Notes: generated by a model not told the origin, from the letters alone. DNA of 64,000 bases from Cryptomeria japonica (GCF_030272615.1 NC_081406.1:264645192-264709191), one strand, 5' to 3'; counted from the first letter of the stretch, positions 12,170-25,360 are shown. Translations and numbers: made by a program.

Positions 12170-13051
12170 TATCTAGTCTAATTTACCTTAGGGGAATCAT
12201 CATCTCTATTCAAATTACATTCGGTCACCATAGGAGTACCAAATGGCTTTGAATCTTCCAAACCGAACTTCTTCAACAATTCTCTTACATACTTGGACTG
12301 AGATACAAAGATTCCTTTTTTCTAACTATGTTATTTGCAAACCCAAAAAGAATTTCATCTCTCCAATCATAGACATTTCAAATTCATTTTGCATTTCATT
12401 AGCAAACCTTTTGTACAAACTATCATTCCCTCCAAAGATAATATCATCAACATAAACTTCAACAATCATAATGTTATCATGATCAATCTTGAAGTACAAA
12501 TTACTATTAGTAATACCTTTGTTAAATCCTAGCTTTAGCAGATACTTATCCAATCTGGCATACCATGCTCTTGGGGCTTGCTTCAGTCCATAGAAATCTT
12601 TCTTCAACCAACAAACCATATATCCTTGATTAGACAATTGAAATCCATCTTGTTTCTCAATGTACACCTCTTCTTACAATTCACCATTCAAGAATGTTGA
12701 CTTGACATCCATCTAATAGACTTTGAAATCCTTGTAAGCAGCAAAAGCAAGAAACAATCTTATAGCTTCAATTCTTGCCACAAGTGCAAAAGTTTCTTCA
12801 AAATCAATTCCTTCCATTTGTGAATATCCTTTACAAACAAGTCTTACTTTGTTTCTAACAACTTCACCTTGCTCATTCAATTTGTTCTGGAAGACCCACT
12901 TGGTTCCAATTACATTTTTGTCCTTAGGTCTGTGAAAAAGATTCCATGTATTGTTCTTTTCAATCTGCATCAATTCTTCTTCTATTTCTTTTACCCAATG
13001 TTCATCTTTACATGCTTCATTTACATCCTTAGGTTCAATCTTTGAAATCAA
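12170..13051 (-). pseudogene. Copia A reverse transcriptase domain
   Basis: Copia-type RT (RVT_2 family). From the N-terminal side: a [18 protein letters not shown] motif, RLVCKGYSQ, the [18 protein letters not shown] block, then DVKSTFLNGEL after an in-frame stop near 12713, then YGLKQAPRAWY. The catalytic YVDD is at 12440-12454. The FFLGLQI block ends the readable frame at 12326. At least two nonsense codons and a break between 12326 and 12161 make it non-functional. It follows the integrase on the minus strand, as in other Copia elements. Confidence 0.92.
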
Positions 13052-13317
13052 ACAATACTAAACTTGATCTTCAACAATTCTTCTTCTTGTTTGAATACCT
13101 TTATTTCCATCTCCTATGATCTAATTTTCAAAATGATACAACCTTATATACTTGGGAGTCTTATGATTGTCTTTAATTTTAGACTCTTGTGCTCTTTCTT
13201 CAGCACTTATGCTGGTTCCTTCTCCTTGAGGCACTGGACTTGATTATGGGTTTGGGGTTGCTTCCCATTGTTTGTACTATCATTCTGATAATTTGAATCA
13301 TATCTGCAAGGTCTATA

Positions 13318-14221
13318 TTATTTCTCATTTCTTTCATCAACCCTGACATTTTCACTCTCAACTATCTTTCTTAGTCTCTTATTATAATATCGATAGGCCT
13401 TTCTTTTGGTATAATAACCAAGAAATATTCCTTCATCACATCTAGCATCAAACTTCCCTAGATCTTCATCCTTCTTGATATAACATTTACTTCCAAAAAT
13501 TCTGAAATATTTAACAGTAAGAGCATGACCAAACCATAATTCATAAGGAGTCTTACCAGTATCACCTCTGATATGCACCCAATTAAAAGTGTAAACAGTA
13601 GTACTCATAGCTTCTCTCCAATAGACATGCAGAAAATTTCCCTCCAACATCATTGTCCTGGTAGTTTCTTGAATGGTTCTGTTTTTCCTTTCCACAACTC
13701 CATTTTGTTGAGGCATTCTCAGAGCAGACAACTGTCTTCTTATCCCATGTTCTTCACAAAATGCATTGAACTCACCGAAAGTGAATTTACCACCTCTGTC
13801 AGATCTTAGACACTTCAACTTCAAACCTGTCTTTGTCTCAACCATAGCCTTGAAAATCTTGAACTTGTCTAGGGCCTCAAACTTCTCCCTCAAGAAAGTA
13901 ACCCACATCATCCTAGAATAATCATCAATCAACAACATGAAATACTTGTCTCCTTGCAAAATTTTGACTCTAGAAGGACCACACAAATCAGTATGCACAA
14001 GATCCAACAATCCACTTGAACAATGCTTCTTACTCCTAAAAGTAACTCTGGATTGTTTCCCTAACTAACATTCCTTGCACATAGTGTTAGCAGGTTTCAT
14101 CAACCTAGGAAGATATCTGACAGCCTAAGTAGAACTTATATTAACAATGTTATCAAAATTCACATGACACATTATTTTATGCCACAACCAACTTTCATCA
14201 ACTTGAGCAATCAAACATCTT
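13318..14221 (-). pseudogene. Copia A GAG-pre-integrase and integrase
   Basis: The region starts with a zinc-binding HHCC-like segment (WLWHKIMCHVNFDNI, then CKEC with a stop before LGKQS). From 14010 the rve integrase core follows. The catalytic Asp-Asp-Glu set is visible as HTDLCGP, LRSDRGG and GVVERKN, with PQQNG just before the Glu. It continues with the Copia-specific FGSKCY, GIFLGYYTKRKAYR and VRVDERNEK motifs. The segment between 13317 and 13052 is the degenerate linker to RT. Element B sits immediately upstream at 14227, cutting the polyprotein between the protease spacer and this domain. Confidence 0.92.
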
Positions 14222-14226
14222 TTACC

Positions 14227-15128
14227 TGTTGGGATCCAAGAACACTGAGAGGGGGGGTGAATCAGTGTTTTGTTGGTAACACAAGATTTTATTCTTTTAT
14301 ACCACACACATATAAACCGGTAAACTAATAAACATATAACATGAAGCAAATAAAACATCCACATAAATGAACATCATAACATAGAATTTATACGTGGAAA
14401 ACCTCAAAGAGGAAAAACCACGGTGGGATTTGTGACCCACAATATCAATTCACTGGCCATATGAAAGGATATTACATATAATGGGGGTCTGCACATGTAG
14501 GAAGGCACACTGCCTAGAGCATACTGCTCAACACTAAAGAGTCTCACTGACTAAAAGTTTCTGCTGAAGTAAAACAATAAAATTGAACTCAAAAATGCAA
14601 TTGCTATGCCAGATAGAGTTGCGGTTCTAGCTCTGCTCTATACCGGTTCATAAACCCTAAACACTACTACCGGTATCTCTTCTCCTCCAAAAATGCTTTC
14701 CAAAATATCGACAAATCATTGCATGATATAACATTCGCATACAAATTAGCTACATACATATACTTCGCATTATGCAGTTTTGCTATATTTTCTTATGTCA
14801 CATCCTATGTCATATTCAAAATGACCTAGCAGACTGACCTATATACCCGTACAAATAATATGCCTTATGTCGGCTTACAATACATTACAAAAGATATTCA
14901 ATGTCGGCTTCGACAATAATTACAAAATGATTTTCTAAATAAGTCTTCCTTGATGTCGGCTTCCTTGAAGTATTGATGTCAGTGTCGGTGTCGGTGTAGG
15001 TGTAGCCCTGAATGCTCCAAATCCGGTGTCTATCGGTATATGCATCCTAATGCCGGTAAATGATTTCCATCTAATATTGTTGCCATCAATGACAATGAAA
15101 TGAATTCGATGAGTGTCAGTTGCCAACA
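14227..15128 (-). repeat. 3' LTR of element B
   Basis: Homologous over its full length to 29942-30830, with small indels and substitutions. It carries the gaggggggggtgaatca run near its start, the ggaaaaaccacggtggg block at 14411-14427 and the CTAGAGCATACTGCTCA block around 14513-14529. A short (tgtcgg/tcggtg)n stretch lies near 14978. Confidence 0.92.
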
Positions 15129-15141
15129 ATATCCCCCTTTG
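15129..15141 (-). promoter_or_regulatory. Polypurine tract of element B
   Basis: The minus strand reads CCAAAGGGGGATAT just before the 3' LTR. The preceding TTGCCATCAATG is identical to that of Copia A. Confidence 0.86.
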
Positions 15142-15377
15142 GCATTGATGGCAACACTCATGTGAAAAATGGATTCCTTGTCGGTTCAAATGAAATATGC
15201 TCCCCCTGAGCAATACACTCCTTCTGATATCCTGATGTCCTTCCCATATGTTCCTGTCTAATATTTTCTAATATTTTTCACATATATACATACTCTCCCT
15301 TTGGCATCAACTCCAAAGACCGATGAAAGAATTGAAAGAATTCAGAACAAAAGAATAAATGAATACTATTAATTTCA

Positions 15378-16886
15378 CTAGAGCTTGACCAACTTCAAAA
15401 TTGTGGGGTAAGCCTTATCCAACAATTGAAGATATGTATCCCAGCCGGTTTTGAAAGTTTCAGAAATGGATGCTAGTCCACTTAGTAAGTGGGCAAGTGT
15501 TTCCTTCTCTTTGACATCTATCGGTGTGGGTTTAGCAATCATGTCCATGCACTCTCTCTTATGAACACCCAATGAATCTAATCTGGGACTCGCCAATCCT
15601 CTAAGACTTCTTTCTCTCCTAATGACTTTATCTCTCTCCTTCTCAAAAACAAAAAATTGGTTCTCGATGGACAAAATTTGTCCATCAACAGATGTTGTTA
15701 GTGTGGTTAATCCATCAAAAGAGTTTGCAATGCTAGCTACCTTATCATGTAACTCCTTTAATCTACTATCTACATTTATTGTAAGAATTCCTATATTAGA
15801 ACAGACCATGTAGATATTTGTACCTTGTTTCAAACAATTCTCAATAAGAATGAGTTTAGCTTCAATTTTCTTTTTCTCTGTTTCAATGATCTGGTCAAAG
15901 GTGGCTCTTTTAGCTGTAGTGAATCTTTCTAAAGCCTTTTGGCCTGCAATCTGCCTCAGAGATTGAAAATTGTTAGAAATATGCTCTGTTAGAGTTTTGA
16001 GCTTGCCGGAAGGGCTTTCTCCATATTCAATCTTACAATCAGGTGTCAATATGTGCAATACTGTAACTGATTGACCAATTATTCCCTTGTCTGAATACCC
16101 TCCTTCAATAATTTCTAAGTTGCCATCATCATCAACTCAGTTGGACTCATCTTAGTGATGGATTTCTTCTCAACCTGAGAAGTGTCAATTGCCAAAACCT
16201 TTGCCGGGGAATTAGTTTTAACTATCAGTATAGACTCGGTTTCCTTTACCTTATCCTCTACAACCTCTTTTGCACTAGTGGCTACACCACTTGGTGCAGT
16301 GTCAATTACTGTCGGTGGAGTATTATCCACAATATTTACAGTATCCTGTACATTATCTTCCTCAAAAATAGTTTTAGCCAGTATGGATTGTACACTCTCC
16401 TTAGTTGATTGTGTCTGTAATCTATAGTTACTGTCGGTTTAGTCAAAACTGGAGTTGAACTACCCAAAATACCTTTCCCTTTTGATTTGTCAAGAATGGT
16501 GGAAGATGTAGCCTTTGCAAATTCTTCTTGAGATGTAAGAAAATTTGGATTCTTCTAGAAGAATTTAGTCCAACCCTTACTGGTCTCATTTATCACCTCA
16601 TTTACTTTGCCCATCATAAGGCTTATCTGTCGGGGTTTACTACTGAAAACTGTCCTATTTGCAGCATCTATGCATCTTTTCATTTCCTTATGTTTTTTGA
16701 ACCACACATTTCCAAAAGTGCTACTTCCTTAATCTCCCTATCCCTCTTGACAGCATCAAGTTTATTATACAGTGATAGAGGAATTTCCTTCAAAATTTAT
16801 ACTAAGGCTTTCTTATATATATCCATGTACAACAAAATTGCCTCTTCAATCTCATTTTTCCCATCATCCTCTAAATCTTCATAATA
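15378..16886 (-). pseudogene. Element B ORF2, C-terminal half
   Basis: I do not recognise the family. This is the continuation of the frame at 26737-28384, cut by element C. Immediately after the C insertion the frame reads YYEDLEDDGKNEIEEA, an acidic helical stretch. A degraded middle with many stops follows (about 16115-16760). From 16058 to 15378 there is a clean 226-codon reading, rich in Lys, Glu and Leu, with heptad-like spacing that suggests coiled coil. It ends in TILKLVKL and a stop about 240 bp before the polypurine tract. No catalytic motif of pol is seen. Confidence 0.65.
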
Positions 16887-16891
16887 CTTAG

Positions 16892-18267
16892 TGTAGCTAG
16901 GAAATGTGGAAATCATCAAAGCAAATAGGAATTAGCCTAGTTCAATCATGAAAACTAAATTGCAATGACAACAATCCTAAAAACATTCAATGAAAACATG
17001 AAGACAAGACATTCTAAATGAAATCTAAGCAAACCAAATGAATTGTCTCCTTCATGTGGCTCCATTGTCCTTCTTTCTCCTTCAAATAGCTTTGTTTTGT
17101 GGATCTCACCTACAGGTGCATACGCATGAGACGAAAGCAAGATTGACAAGATAGCATGATAGCATAAGGGTACTAGAAGCGTGATTGATTCGATCAGGGA
17201 CTTTGATTGAAGAAATTCATCCAATTTATAGACAAATTGGAGAAATGACAAGATTAGCATGAAGAGATTTGAAAGGAAATTTCAAATCAAGAATGACAAT
17301 TATGACAAATTATGACAAATTTGCACTTTCTATGCAAGATTGATTGATTGTCAATCATGACAAATTGCTATGTCAAAATGGATTGATTGACAATTATGAC
17401 AAATTTCTATGTCAAAATTGATTGACTGACAATTATGACAAATTATGACAAATTTGCTATGTCATTCCCATGAAATTAGGAGAAATATAGGAGAAAATTG
17501 AAATTAGATGAATTAAAAATTAGGAAATTAGAAAATTGATGAAAATTAGGAAATTAGAAAATGAGGAAATTAGGAATTAAGTGAATTAATTAACAAATTT
17601 TCATTTATTAATTAATTCACAAAGAGAGAGGAATTAGTTAGCCAATTAAATAAACATTTAATTGTGACAAGAAGACTTGGGAACTATTTAACGTAGAGGG
17701 GGAAATGACAAACAAGGTTAAATGACTAAATCATGAAACCCTAGAAGATGAATTAGAAATGCAAGGATGACAATTAAGTCTTGACAAAAGATAATTGATG
17801 TCGATTCGATCATGATTCTGATTAACAAAGGACCAATACTGATAAGTGATTTGATTAATAAATGCACCAACTGACGAGGAACAATGACTAATTGATCCAA
17901 ATTGACAGGATTGAGAAGGACGACGATCGATGACGAATCGATCGCAAGATGACAAGATTGACAAGGACAAGGATCGACCAAAATCATGACTGGAGATTGT
18001 TATCGACAAGACCTAATTCGAAAGCGAGAAAAATGAGGAATGCAGAAGAAGGAATCGATGCTCGCAAATGATAAAGAGCAAGTGCGCAACATAGAAGAAA
18101 TGTTAATGCAAAGCAAAAACCCTAAAATAAGGCAATGCGCAGATGTTAAAGTATGACTCCGCAAGCGTTGACCATTTTTAGATGTCTACATTTTGCCCCT
18201 CTTTGAGACAATGCGATTTTAAGCATTGTTTCAAAGAACAATAATGAAAATGCCCCAGACGCTGACA
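16892..18267 (-). repeat. Left (3') LTR of element C
   Basis: Nearly identical in length and order to 25361-26736. It contains an internal minisatellite of tgacaattatgacaaat units at 17290-17460, an AT-rich gaaaattag-repeat zone around 17480-17600 and a short GACAAG/ATCGA repeat zone near 17880-17990. ORFs at 16955-17260, 17718-18009 and 18178-18597 recur partly in the other LTR and are not considered genes. Confidence 0.93.
17290..17460. repeat. Minisatellite in LTR C
   Basis: Three to four imperfect copies of a unit of roughly 50 bp built from gattgattgacaattatgac and aaatttgctatgtcaaaa. The right LTR has a slightly shorter array (25760-25930), so the copy number differs between the two LTRs. 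Confidence 0.8.
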
Positions 18268-19229
18268 ATGACATATGCATGCCCCCTCGAGGAATTGGCC
18301 GGAAACATCTAGAAAAGAGGCCAATTGATCGATAAGAATGATAGAAAATGATAGGAGCAAACAGATTGACAAGACTGATGGAAGAAATGTTAGTAAGCAG
18401 AAATTAGACAGAGGACAGTTAGAGATGAAAGAAAACTTGCTTTCACAAATGCACATAAGTAGGTGAGAACCTTTATTTAATGTAGCAAAGTGGATGCAGA
18501 GCATCGTGGCAATGAAGGCCAGAGCTAGAACGCAACCCCTTTTGCAAAAGACAGACACATCGCACACAAGGAATGAGTGAAGCATCCTAGGGTGCATACA
18601 TCAAGGGTCGAGGTGTGTGCGGCATTCACAAAGCGAATGTACTTATCACAGACACCCAATAATATAGTTGCCCCAGGTTGTAACAAACATTCCACAAACA
18701 ACAAACACAACAAAAAAAGGAAATGGACCATGAACCATCCTGGTCACTCTAAATCACTTAGTGACATCCTCGAGCAACATAGGAACATGATTGAAGCCAA
18801 AGATAAATCAGTAAGAAGATAAGATGCACAAATTCAACCAAGTCAAACAAATAGTCTGATCGTCATTGTCAAAAGTGGAAAACAAGAATGATCATGCTGT
18901 TTGGTTTTAGGGAATGCGGTACCCCGTCTAAGACAGGACACAGTCTGGTTTCGAGTATACCACACCCTGTATAAGACCCATGATAATATTGACAAGGACC
19001 AATGGTATTGATGTTGATTGATTGATATGACAATTGTGATCAGGTTGAATGTCTGGTTTGATTGAAAAGTTCATTTGTTCATGTGTGAGTTATAGTAAAG
19101 CGCGGTGTGTGATTGAGAATCATTGGATGTATGCTCAGTGATTTGTCTATGCACAAAGGGATCATTTATTGACAAAATGCAAAATGCCAAAGGAATTGTT
19201 TTTGGATTTTGATGTTTTGAAAAAAAAAT

Positions 19230-19540
19230 TGTTCGTTTTTTAAGGACTTTATTTGACTTTTTTTTGAATTTTTTTAGGACATTTTTCGATTTTTATGATT
19301 TTTTTTTTCAGGACATTTTGCAATTTTTATGATTTTTTCAGGACATTATTTGATTTTTTTTTCATTTTTTCAGGACTTGATTTGATTTTTTTTTTTTTTG
19401 GATTATTTCAGGACATTTTTCAATTTTTAGAGATTTTTTCAAGACATTTTTCCATTTTTATGATTTGTTCAGGACATTTTTCCATTTTTATGATTATTTC
19501 AGGGCATTTTTCATTTTTTTATGATTTTGCCCCCAGTGTC
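19230..19540. repeat. T-rich minisatellite, CAGGACATTTT units
   Basis: About ten imperfect copies of a 25-30 bp unit centred on tttttCAGGACATTTTTC followed by aatttttatgat. Copies vary by indels in the T runs. Confidence 0.85.
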
Positions 19541-20188
19541 TAGCAAGGCAAGGAATATGACAGGTGAATAAGTAGGCTTTCTGAAATGTTGGTGGATAGA
19601 GGGAAGACAAAGGGCCTTTATTATGGAGACAACGTGGATGCAATTTTCAAGGGCTATTGCGTGATGGGACAAGAGACTGGATATGACAATGTAAAGCAAT
19701 GACATAGCATGAGGGACATGTCAAGAGGTTTTTGAAACTATGTGTTTTGCATTTCACGTCCTTATGTCAAATCAAGAACAAGGAATGAAAAAGAGTGTAT
19801 GGATAGTGATAAGATATGGATAGGATAAGCAAGACCAAGAATGGATAAGGGACATGGACTGAAGGTTGGGATAGGCTAAGGGATAGTGGTAGAAAGTTGC
19901 AATAAGCTAGGGAATATGGATGAAAGGTTGTAATAAGCAAATGGATAAATACCAAAAGCTATGATGGACTAAAAGCTACAAACAAGATGCATGATGCTCA
20001 TGAAGATCGTCAGCCTTGTCAAGATCAAAGGAGGAAAGGGAAACTGGACATGAGGGACAATAGGGTATGAAGGGTAATGACATGGTATGATAGGATAATG
20101 AAGGGCAACAGGATATGAAGGAGGAAAGGATATGATAGAATAAAACTATCCCCAAGTACGGTATGCAAGAAGTTCATAAATTACGCAT

Positions 20189-20254
20189 GGCACCTATTTG
20201 CCAGGTTTTCACCATGGTACTTGCCCAAGGCACCTATTCGCCAGGTTTTGCACC
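20189..20254. repeat. Direct repeat, 40-bp period
   Basis: Two copies of a GGCACCTATT(T/C)GCCAGGTTTT-type unit starting at 20189 and 20229. Confidence 0.8.
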
Positions 20255-20500
20255 AGTGGACAAATTATTTTTCTTTACTTTTTTTCTTTTTTCTTTTTTT
20301 TTCACTTTTTTTTTTTTTGTATGTTGACTTTTTCAATAGAAGATGGACACATGATAGGGAATAGAAGAAGGACTCGAGCGTCTTTTTTTTTTTTTTGGAT
20401 AGTAGCCTTGAAAAAAAAATGGACCATGACCTTTAAAAGTATGCACAAAGACGTTGGTAGGACAAGGACATGGAAAATAAGATGAAACTAAGGCAAGGAT

Positions 20501-23311
20501 TTATGTAAAGGATTGGATCAACAGGATCGAAGGATGGAAAATATGCATTCGATAATGGATAGGGTATTGGAAGAACTGTGCTTGAGTGGATAGGAATGTT
20601 GGCAAGATTGACATTGGCACACACCTTGAGGGATGATGGACTGATGGAGGAAAAATGTATTTTGGATATTGAGGCTTTGACGGAGGAAAGGCTATGGATT
20701 TTGGGACATAAGGGCCCAAAACGGATGAAGAAGGTGGTGGAGAAATAGACTTGAAAGGTTTGGATGGAGGAATAGCAATTTTAGATGCCAATTTTGATGT
20801 TTCTTTAGGCTTTTGTGCTTCAAGGAGCTTCTTAGGGATCCACATGGTTTTTTATTTTTCATGCTTTTGTGGTTCCTTGGAGTGCATTGCTTGCACAAGG
20901 GACTTAGGAACCCATATATATTTTGACTTTGCTTTATTTTGCTCAGTGGGCCTTTGTGGCCTTTTGGATATTTCTTTTTCTTTATAGATCAATTTGTTCT
21001 TTGTTTTGACATGTCGATTATATTGGACATGTTGATCCTTGAATACATGTGGATTGCTAGACTTATGACGTTTATACTTGGCATCCAAATTGCTTGGAGG
21101 GGGAAAGGAATGCATGGATGGATATGAATGAAATGGACTTCTTTTGGATTGATGAAATTTACTCAAGGATGTGTGCCTTTGCTGACCTTGCATAGAGGAC
21201 AAAGGGATATAAGGACCTAAGATGGATGGAAGGGATGATGGGGAAGGGATATGTTTGGATTTTGATGGAGGGATACCAACGTCTTGAGGAATTTCACTGA
21301 GGCCATGACCCTTAATATTTTCTTTAACATGAAGGGATGCTTGCTTATGGTGATCTACTCCTTTGCCTTTATGAATATCTTGACTTGTAGGATACTCTTT
21401 TCTTTGGGAAGAAGACGCGAGTCCATTATGAGGTGGATATGATATGAGAGAAATAATGAGATCTTGAAGTGGATCGGATTGCACCAAAGTGGAAGAACCC
21501 ATTATGCATGTTGAGGGTTCATGAACATCTTGCACTGACACGTTAGAATCATGAGGGGGATTAGGATCATGAGGGGGAGTAGGATTGTGTAGTGGACATG
21601 GTTCAATGACAAGCTCTTCAAGAGATGGAATGGGAGGAATAATGGGATCATCACAAGAAATACGATCTTGGAGTGTATATGGAGCATTAAGACAAGGAGA
21701 TGGAGGAACAAAAGGATCTTGTGGAGGATTTAAAGGAATAAATTGATCTTGACAAGGAGGAAGATCATTGGAATCCTCTTTAAAGGTGCTTTTCTCTTGA
21801 CTTTTAATGGGATCATCGGAAAGGATGGAAGGGATATTTGGAATGTCAATGGGATTTGAAAGGATATTGTGTTCTTGGATAGAATGGACAGGAATAATGG
21901 AATCATTGTGAGTGTCTAGGGAAATGGGATCCTGGTCAACAATTGGATGGGATGATAAGGTTTCAGGATCTTGATCTTGATCTGTTTTAACACGCGTTTC
22001 TTCATGCTCTAAATTATCCTCTTGACATGAGGTTGGACTTTGGATATGCATGGGGGATTCTGACAAGGGATCAATGTTTTGGCATGAAGGAAATGCTCTT
22101 TGAACCTTTGTGATGGATTCTGGCAAGGAATCAATGCTTGAACATGAGGAAGAAGGACTTCGAATGGGGTCCTCTAAAACAAGTAATGGAAATAAAGTGC
22201 ATGGTGGCATTGGGTCTTGTATTTCTGAAACATGACAAGGACGTGCATCATGAATTGGATTATCTTGGCAATCAATGATGGATAGCCCTTGGATAATTGC
22301 ATCCTTGGGTGTATTATTTGAGGAGGACAATATGGAAGGTTCTTGTGAAACTTCTAGAGGTGTAGGGATAGATGCCACTAGAGAGTCAATATTTTTGTGG
22401 GGGGATGAGGCATTGCTAGACATAAGTGTATTATTTTGATCTTCCTCAAAGAACTCACTTGGTAATTTCCTTAAGATCATTGCAATAAAGCCACCTTTCT
22501 TTCAAGGTTTTGACATGGTTGTATCTAGAATTTGAACTTGTTTGGAAAGGAGTTGGTTCTGGTCTAATGTCATGTTTTGATATTGGACTTGGTTCAATTG
22601 TTCTGACATGTTTGAAACTTGGGTTGGTGTGTGCTGCAACCTTTGTTTTTGAATGTTTGGTTGTGGTTGTTGACATTGATATTCCACCATTGGTTGAACT
22701 ATTTGTTGACATTGTATAGTTGGTTGGACATATTGTTGAAATTGGACCATTGGTTGTGTTGGTTGTATATGTTGGACCATTGGTTGTGTCTATTGGAAAT
22801 GTTCAAACTGTTGAACAATTGGTTGTGATGGTTGAAAATCTGATTGATAGTAAACACCTTCTTGTTCTTGTTGTGGAGGCACATAATGTTGAAATTGATG
22901 TTGTCTCTTTTCTTGAAATTGTTTCATCATCTCTATTTGTGAGAGGAGAGCTAGTATGTCTGATCGTTCAAGAAGAGATCTTACATCAATTGGCTCAATC
23001 TTTGGATTTTGACCTAGAAATTTTTGAAACATTTTGGACATTTGTGATCTATTCTTCTCAGTGTTTTTCACTCTTTGTTCCAAAATCTCATTTTCTTGAG
23101 CTAGTTTCTCCTCTAGTTTTTGTATTTGGACATTTACATCATCATGATAAGTTTGATCCAAGTTCTGAGACATGTAGAGATTGGATTGACATGATTGATT
23201 GCTCAATTGTGATGACATGGCTTCGTAAGAAGGTTGAGACCTCATTTCAACAAACATGTCACTATGCAATGCAACTAATGGGATTGACAAATGCAACCTA
23301 AAGGATGACAA
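20501..23311 (-). pseudogene. Element C single long frame, unknown Gln/Pro/Ser-rich protein
   Basis: I do not recognise the family. One reading frame runs from 23311 to 20501 (937 codons) with only three internal stops, near 22790, 22502 and 20849, and no frameshift; the 22790 stop looks like CAG to TAG. Order of parts: an N-terminal helical, probably coiled-coil segment (about residues 60-140); a Gln-rich tract with QPMVQ and QPTQ repeats; a long Ser/Pro/Asp-rich disordered segment with repeated QDP, DPI and PSC motifs; then two related blocks, KYIWVPKSL and MWIPKKLL, each with an LGPY(I/V)P motif near it. Plant Copia gags have a similar IWVPK motif after the zinc knuckle, a weak hint of gag ancestry. 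No zinc knuckle or enzyme motif is seen. Confidence 0.7.
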
Positions 23312-25360
23312 TGCAACTTAATGTTTTTGTTGTTTTTCTAGATTTTGACAAACTCATGAATGCAATTCTAAAAATGAGACCCTTAGGAAATTGAAATGAT
23401 GTCTAGACCTCAAAGGACAAAAGGACCGAGTGACAAAAGGACAAAATGACAATGTCTCCCCTATATGCTTGCATACTAAGCTAGGTTTGACCGAATGACA
23501 TGGATGACAAAAGTTTGATAAGGTCTAGACTTCCTAATAATGACTTAGGGTTTATCAAAGATTTGGATTACTCAAGTATGACAAAACCTAGTTTTGACAC
23601 TATATGCAAAGGGACAATTACTATGCAAATGACCCTAATATGATAAGATAATGACCCAAACTTAATGAAGAGACCTAGGGTATGCAAATGCGACCTAATG
23701 TTAACCTAAGACAAAACTTAAGGTTGAATTATGAAATGGTATTGCTCTAATGCAAGAGGACACATGCAAGTGAATGACTTTTATTGATATGCAAAGGAAT
23801 ATGACCTAGGTGAAACCTAACCTTGGTAGTTGACAATGAATTTGCAAAATGCAAACCTAGGATGAACCTAAATCTAAGTGACATGAATGTTAAGACAAGA
23901 TTTTGAAAAATGTTTGACAACCATGTTTGAAGGTGTTTTGAACTTTGTTGAATGAAATACTCTTGTGTTTAACCTTGTTTTGAATCAACTTGTCTTGTTT
24001 TTGAAATGAGACACAACTCAACTTTTGACAAGTAAAGAAGACAAGATATTTTAACTTAGACTCAAGACAATCATGCTCATTCACACATTTCTTATGGATG
24101 GCAAGGGAAATAGGTACTTGAGAGGTAGACTCGTTATGAGATCCAAGGAGAATACATAGATGCTTGACCCCACGGGCTCCCCTCCATGGCACTCACTTCT
24201 TAGGGCAGCCAAGCATCAGTCCCCATGGAAATCTCCCCATGGTGAACTTAGTATCTCTTCCAAGTATCCGAACTCGTCCTTCTCAATCAACTAGAAGGAT
24301 TTTTGGCCTCTAAATATAAGGTGTTTAGTAAGGATTTCTGTTAAGTGTTACTCCTTGGTGTCACGCAAGCGTGATTGAGACATTAAGCCCACCAAGATAC
24401 CAAAAAAATGTAGTCGCGCAAGCATGATTTAGACCGTGAGGCCCTACTTAGATGTTGATATGAGAAAGAGTTCAAGGGTCATCACTTCCCAAGTAACTAC
24501 AATTCCCATGTAACCCTTCCTTCAAAGCTTTCGCCCATCAGGCATTTATTTATAGTGAGTTAGAATGCCAGGGTACTCTGGCTGTGCTCTCTTTGGGTCA
24601 TTCCCTTCTCACAATTGTCATGTGCTTGCACAAGAAAGCAAATGGTTGGGAAGGCAGGCCCTCTAAAGGTAACAAACAATCCGAGCCATGAGAATGGTAT
24701 CAAAGATCTGGATTTCTGATCACCCTAAGAAGGATGAGAGCATACTCTCCTACTCCAATGTCAAACTTGACAATCAAAGAAAATACACGTTCATTCCATC
24801 CTACTTAGCAATCATACTAGGTGCCTAATTATGAACCACAAACACAAAAGTTCGGTTGAAATACAAGGCAACCTGCAAAATCATCAAGTTAAAAGTTTGA
24901 TTTATTTGGTCTTTGACTAGCGAACCTGCATAAACTTTGTTAGTAGTTTCATTTTTGTCTTTGCCAAGCGTAATGCCAAGGTGCTGCACAAAGAATCAGT
25001 ACCAAAGAAAAACCAAAATGCAAAAACAGAATGCAAAACAAAGTAATTTGCAAGTAAAAACACTACTTTTTACCTCTGTTTCTGGCCTTACACAAGCGCA
25101 GAATGTCTTACACAGGCGTAGAATGCAATAACATAGGCGCAGAATGCACTGACATAGGCATAGATCCCTTTGACACAGGCACAAAAGTCCTTGACACAGG
25201 CGTAGTTCACTTGACATAGGCGCAGATTGCTCCTACACAGGCGCAAAAGTGCCCAGAAACCCCTGAATTGCCCTGTTTCTTGGGTTTTTCACCTGCAAAT
25301 CAACTCAAAAGCACTCAAAGCCTAGTTAGGGGGTTAGTTCACATCAGGTTCACTAATTAA
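23312..25360. other. Element C leader region, no gene seen
   Basis: About 2 kb between the right LTR and the long frame of C. It has no convincing ORF. It contains a pair of gcgcaagc(g/a)tgattgaga-like blocks near 24367 and 24417 and a minisatellite at 25083-25250. It would be the untranslated leader for minus orientation. No primer-binding site with a TGG start was found at 25340-25360. Confidence 0.65.
25083..25250. repeat. Minisatellite of CACAGGCGCAGAATG-type units
   Basis: About eight imperfect copies with a period near 22 bp, each with (t)gacacaggcgcaga or a close variant. Confidence 0.85.

Larger units (their letters stand above)
18268..20500. other. Element C internal region downstream of its ORF, no gene seen
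   Basis: Non-coding stretch between the end of the long C frame and the left LTR. It contains a T-rich minisatellite (19230-19540) and a 40-bp tandem pair (20189-20254). The small ORFs here follow from low-complexity sequence. It ends in the candidate polypurine tract at 18278-18285. Confidence 0.65.

Noticed and set aside
17290-17460. Regular repeats resembling a CRISPR array
   Set aside because: Repeats are imperfect, spacers are repeats themselves and the context is a plant LTR.
16955-18731. Several minus ORFs in LTR C that partly recur in the other LTR
   Set aside because: The recurrence is due to LTR duplication; no domain and short length.
19295-19543. Phe-rich repeat ORF
   Set aside because: Translation of the T-rich minisatellite in element C.
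22720-23301. 193-codon plus-strand ORF
   Set aside because: Antisense shadow of the Gln-rich part of element C's long frame.
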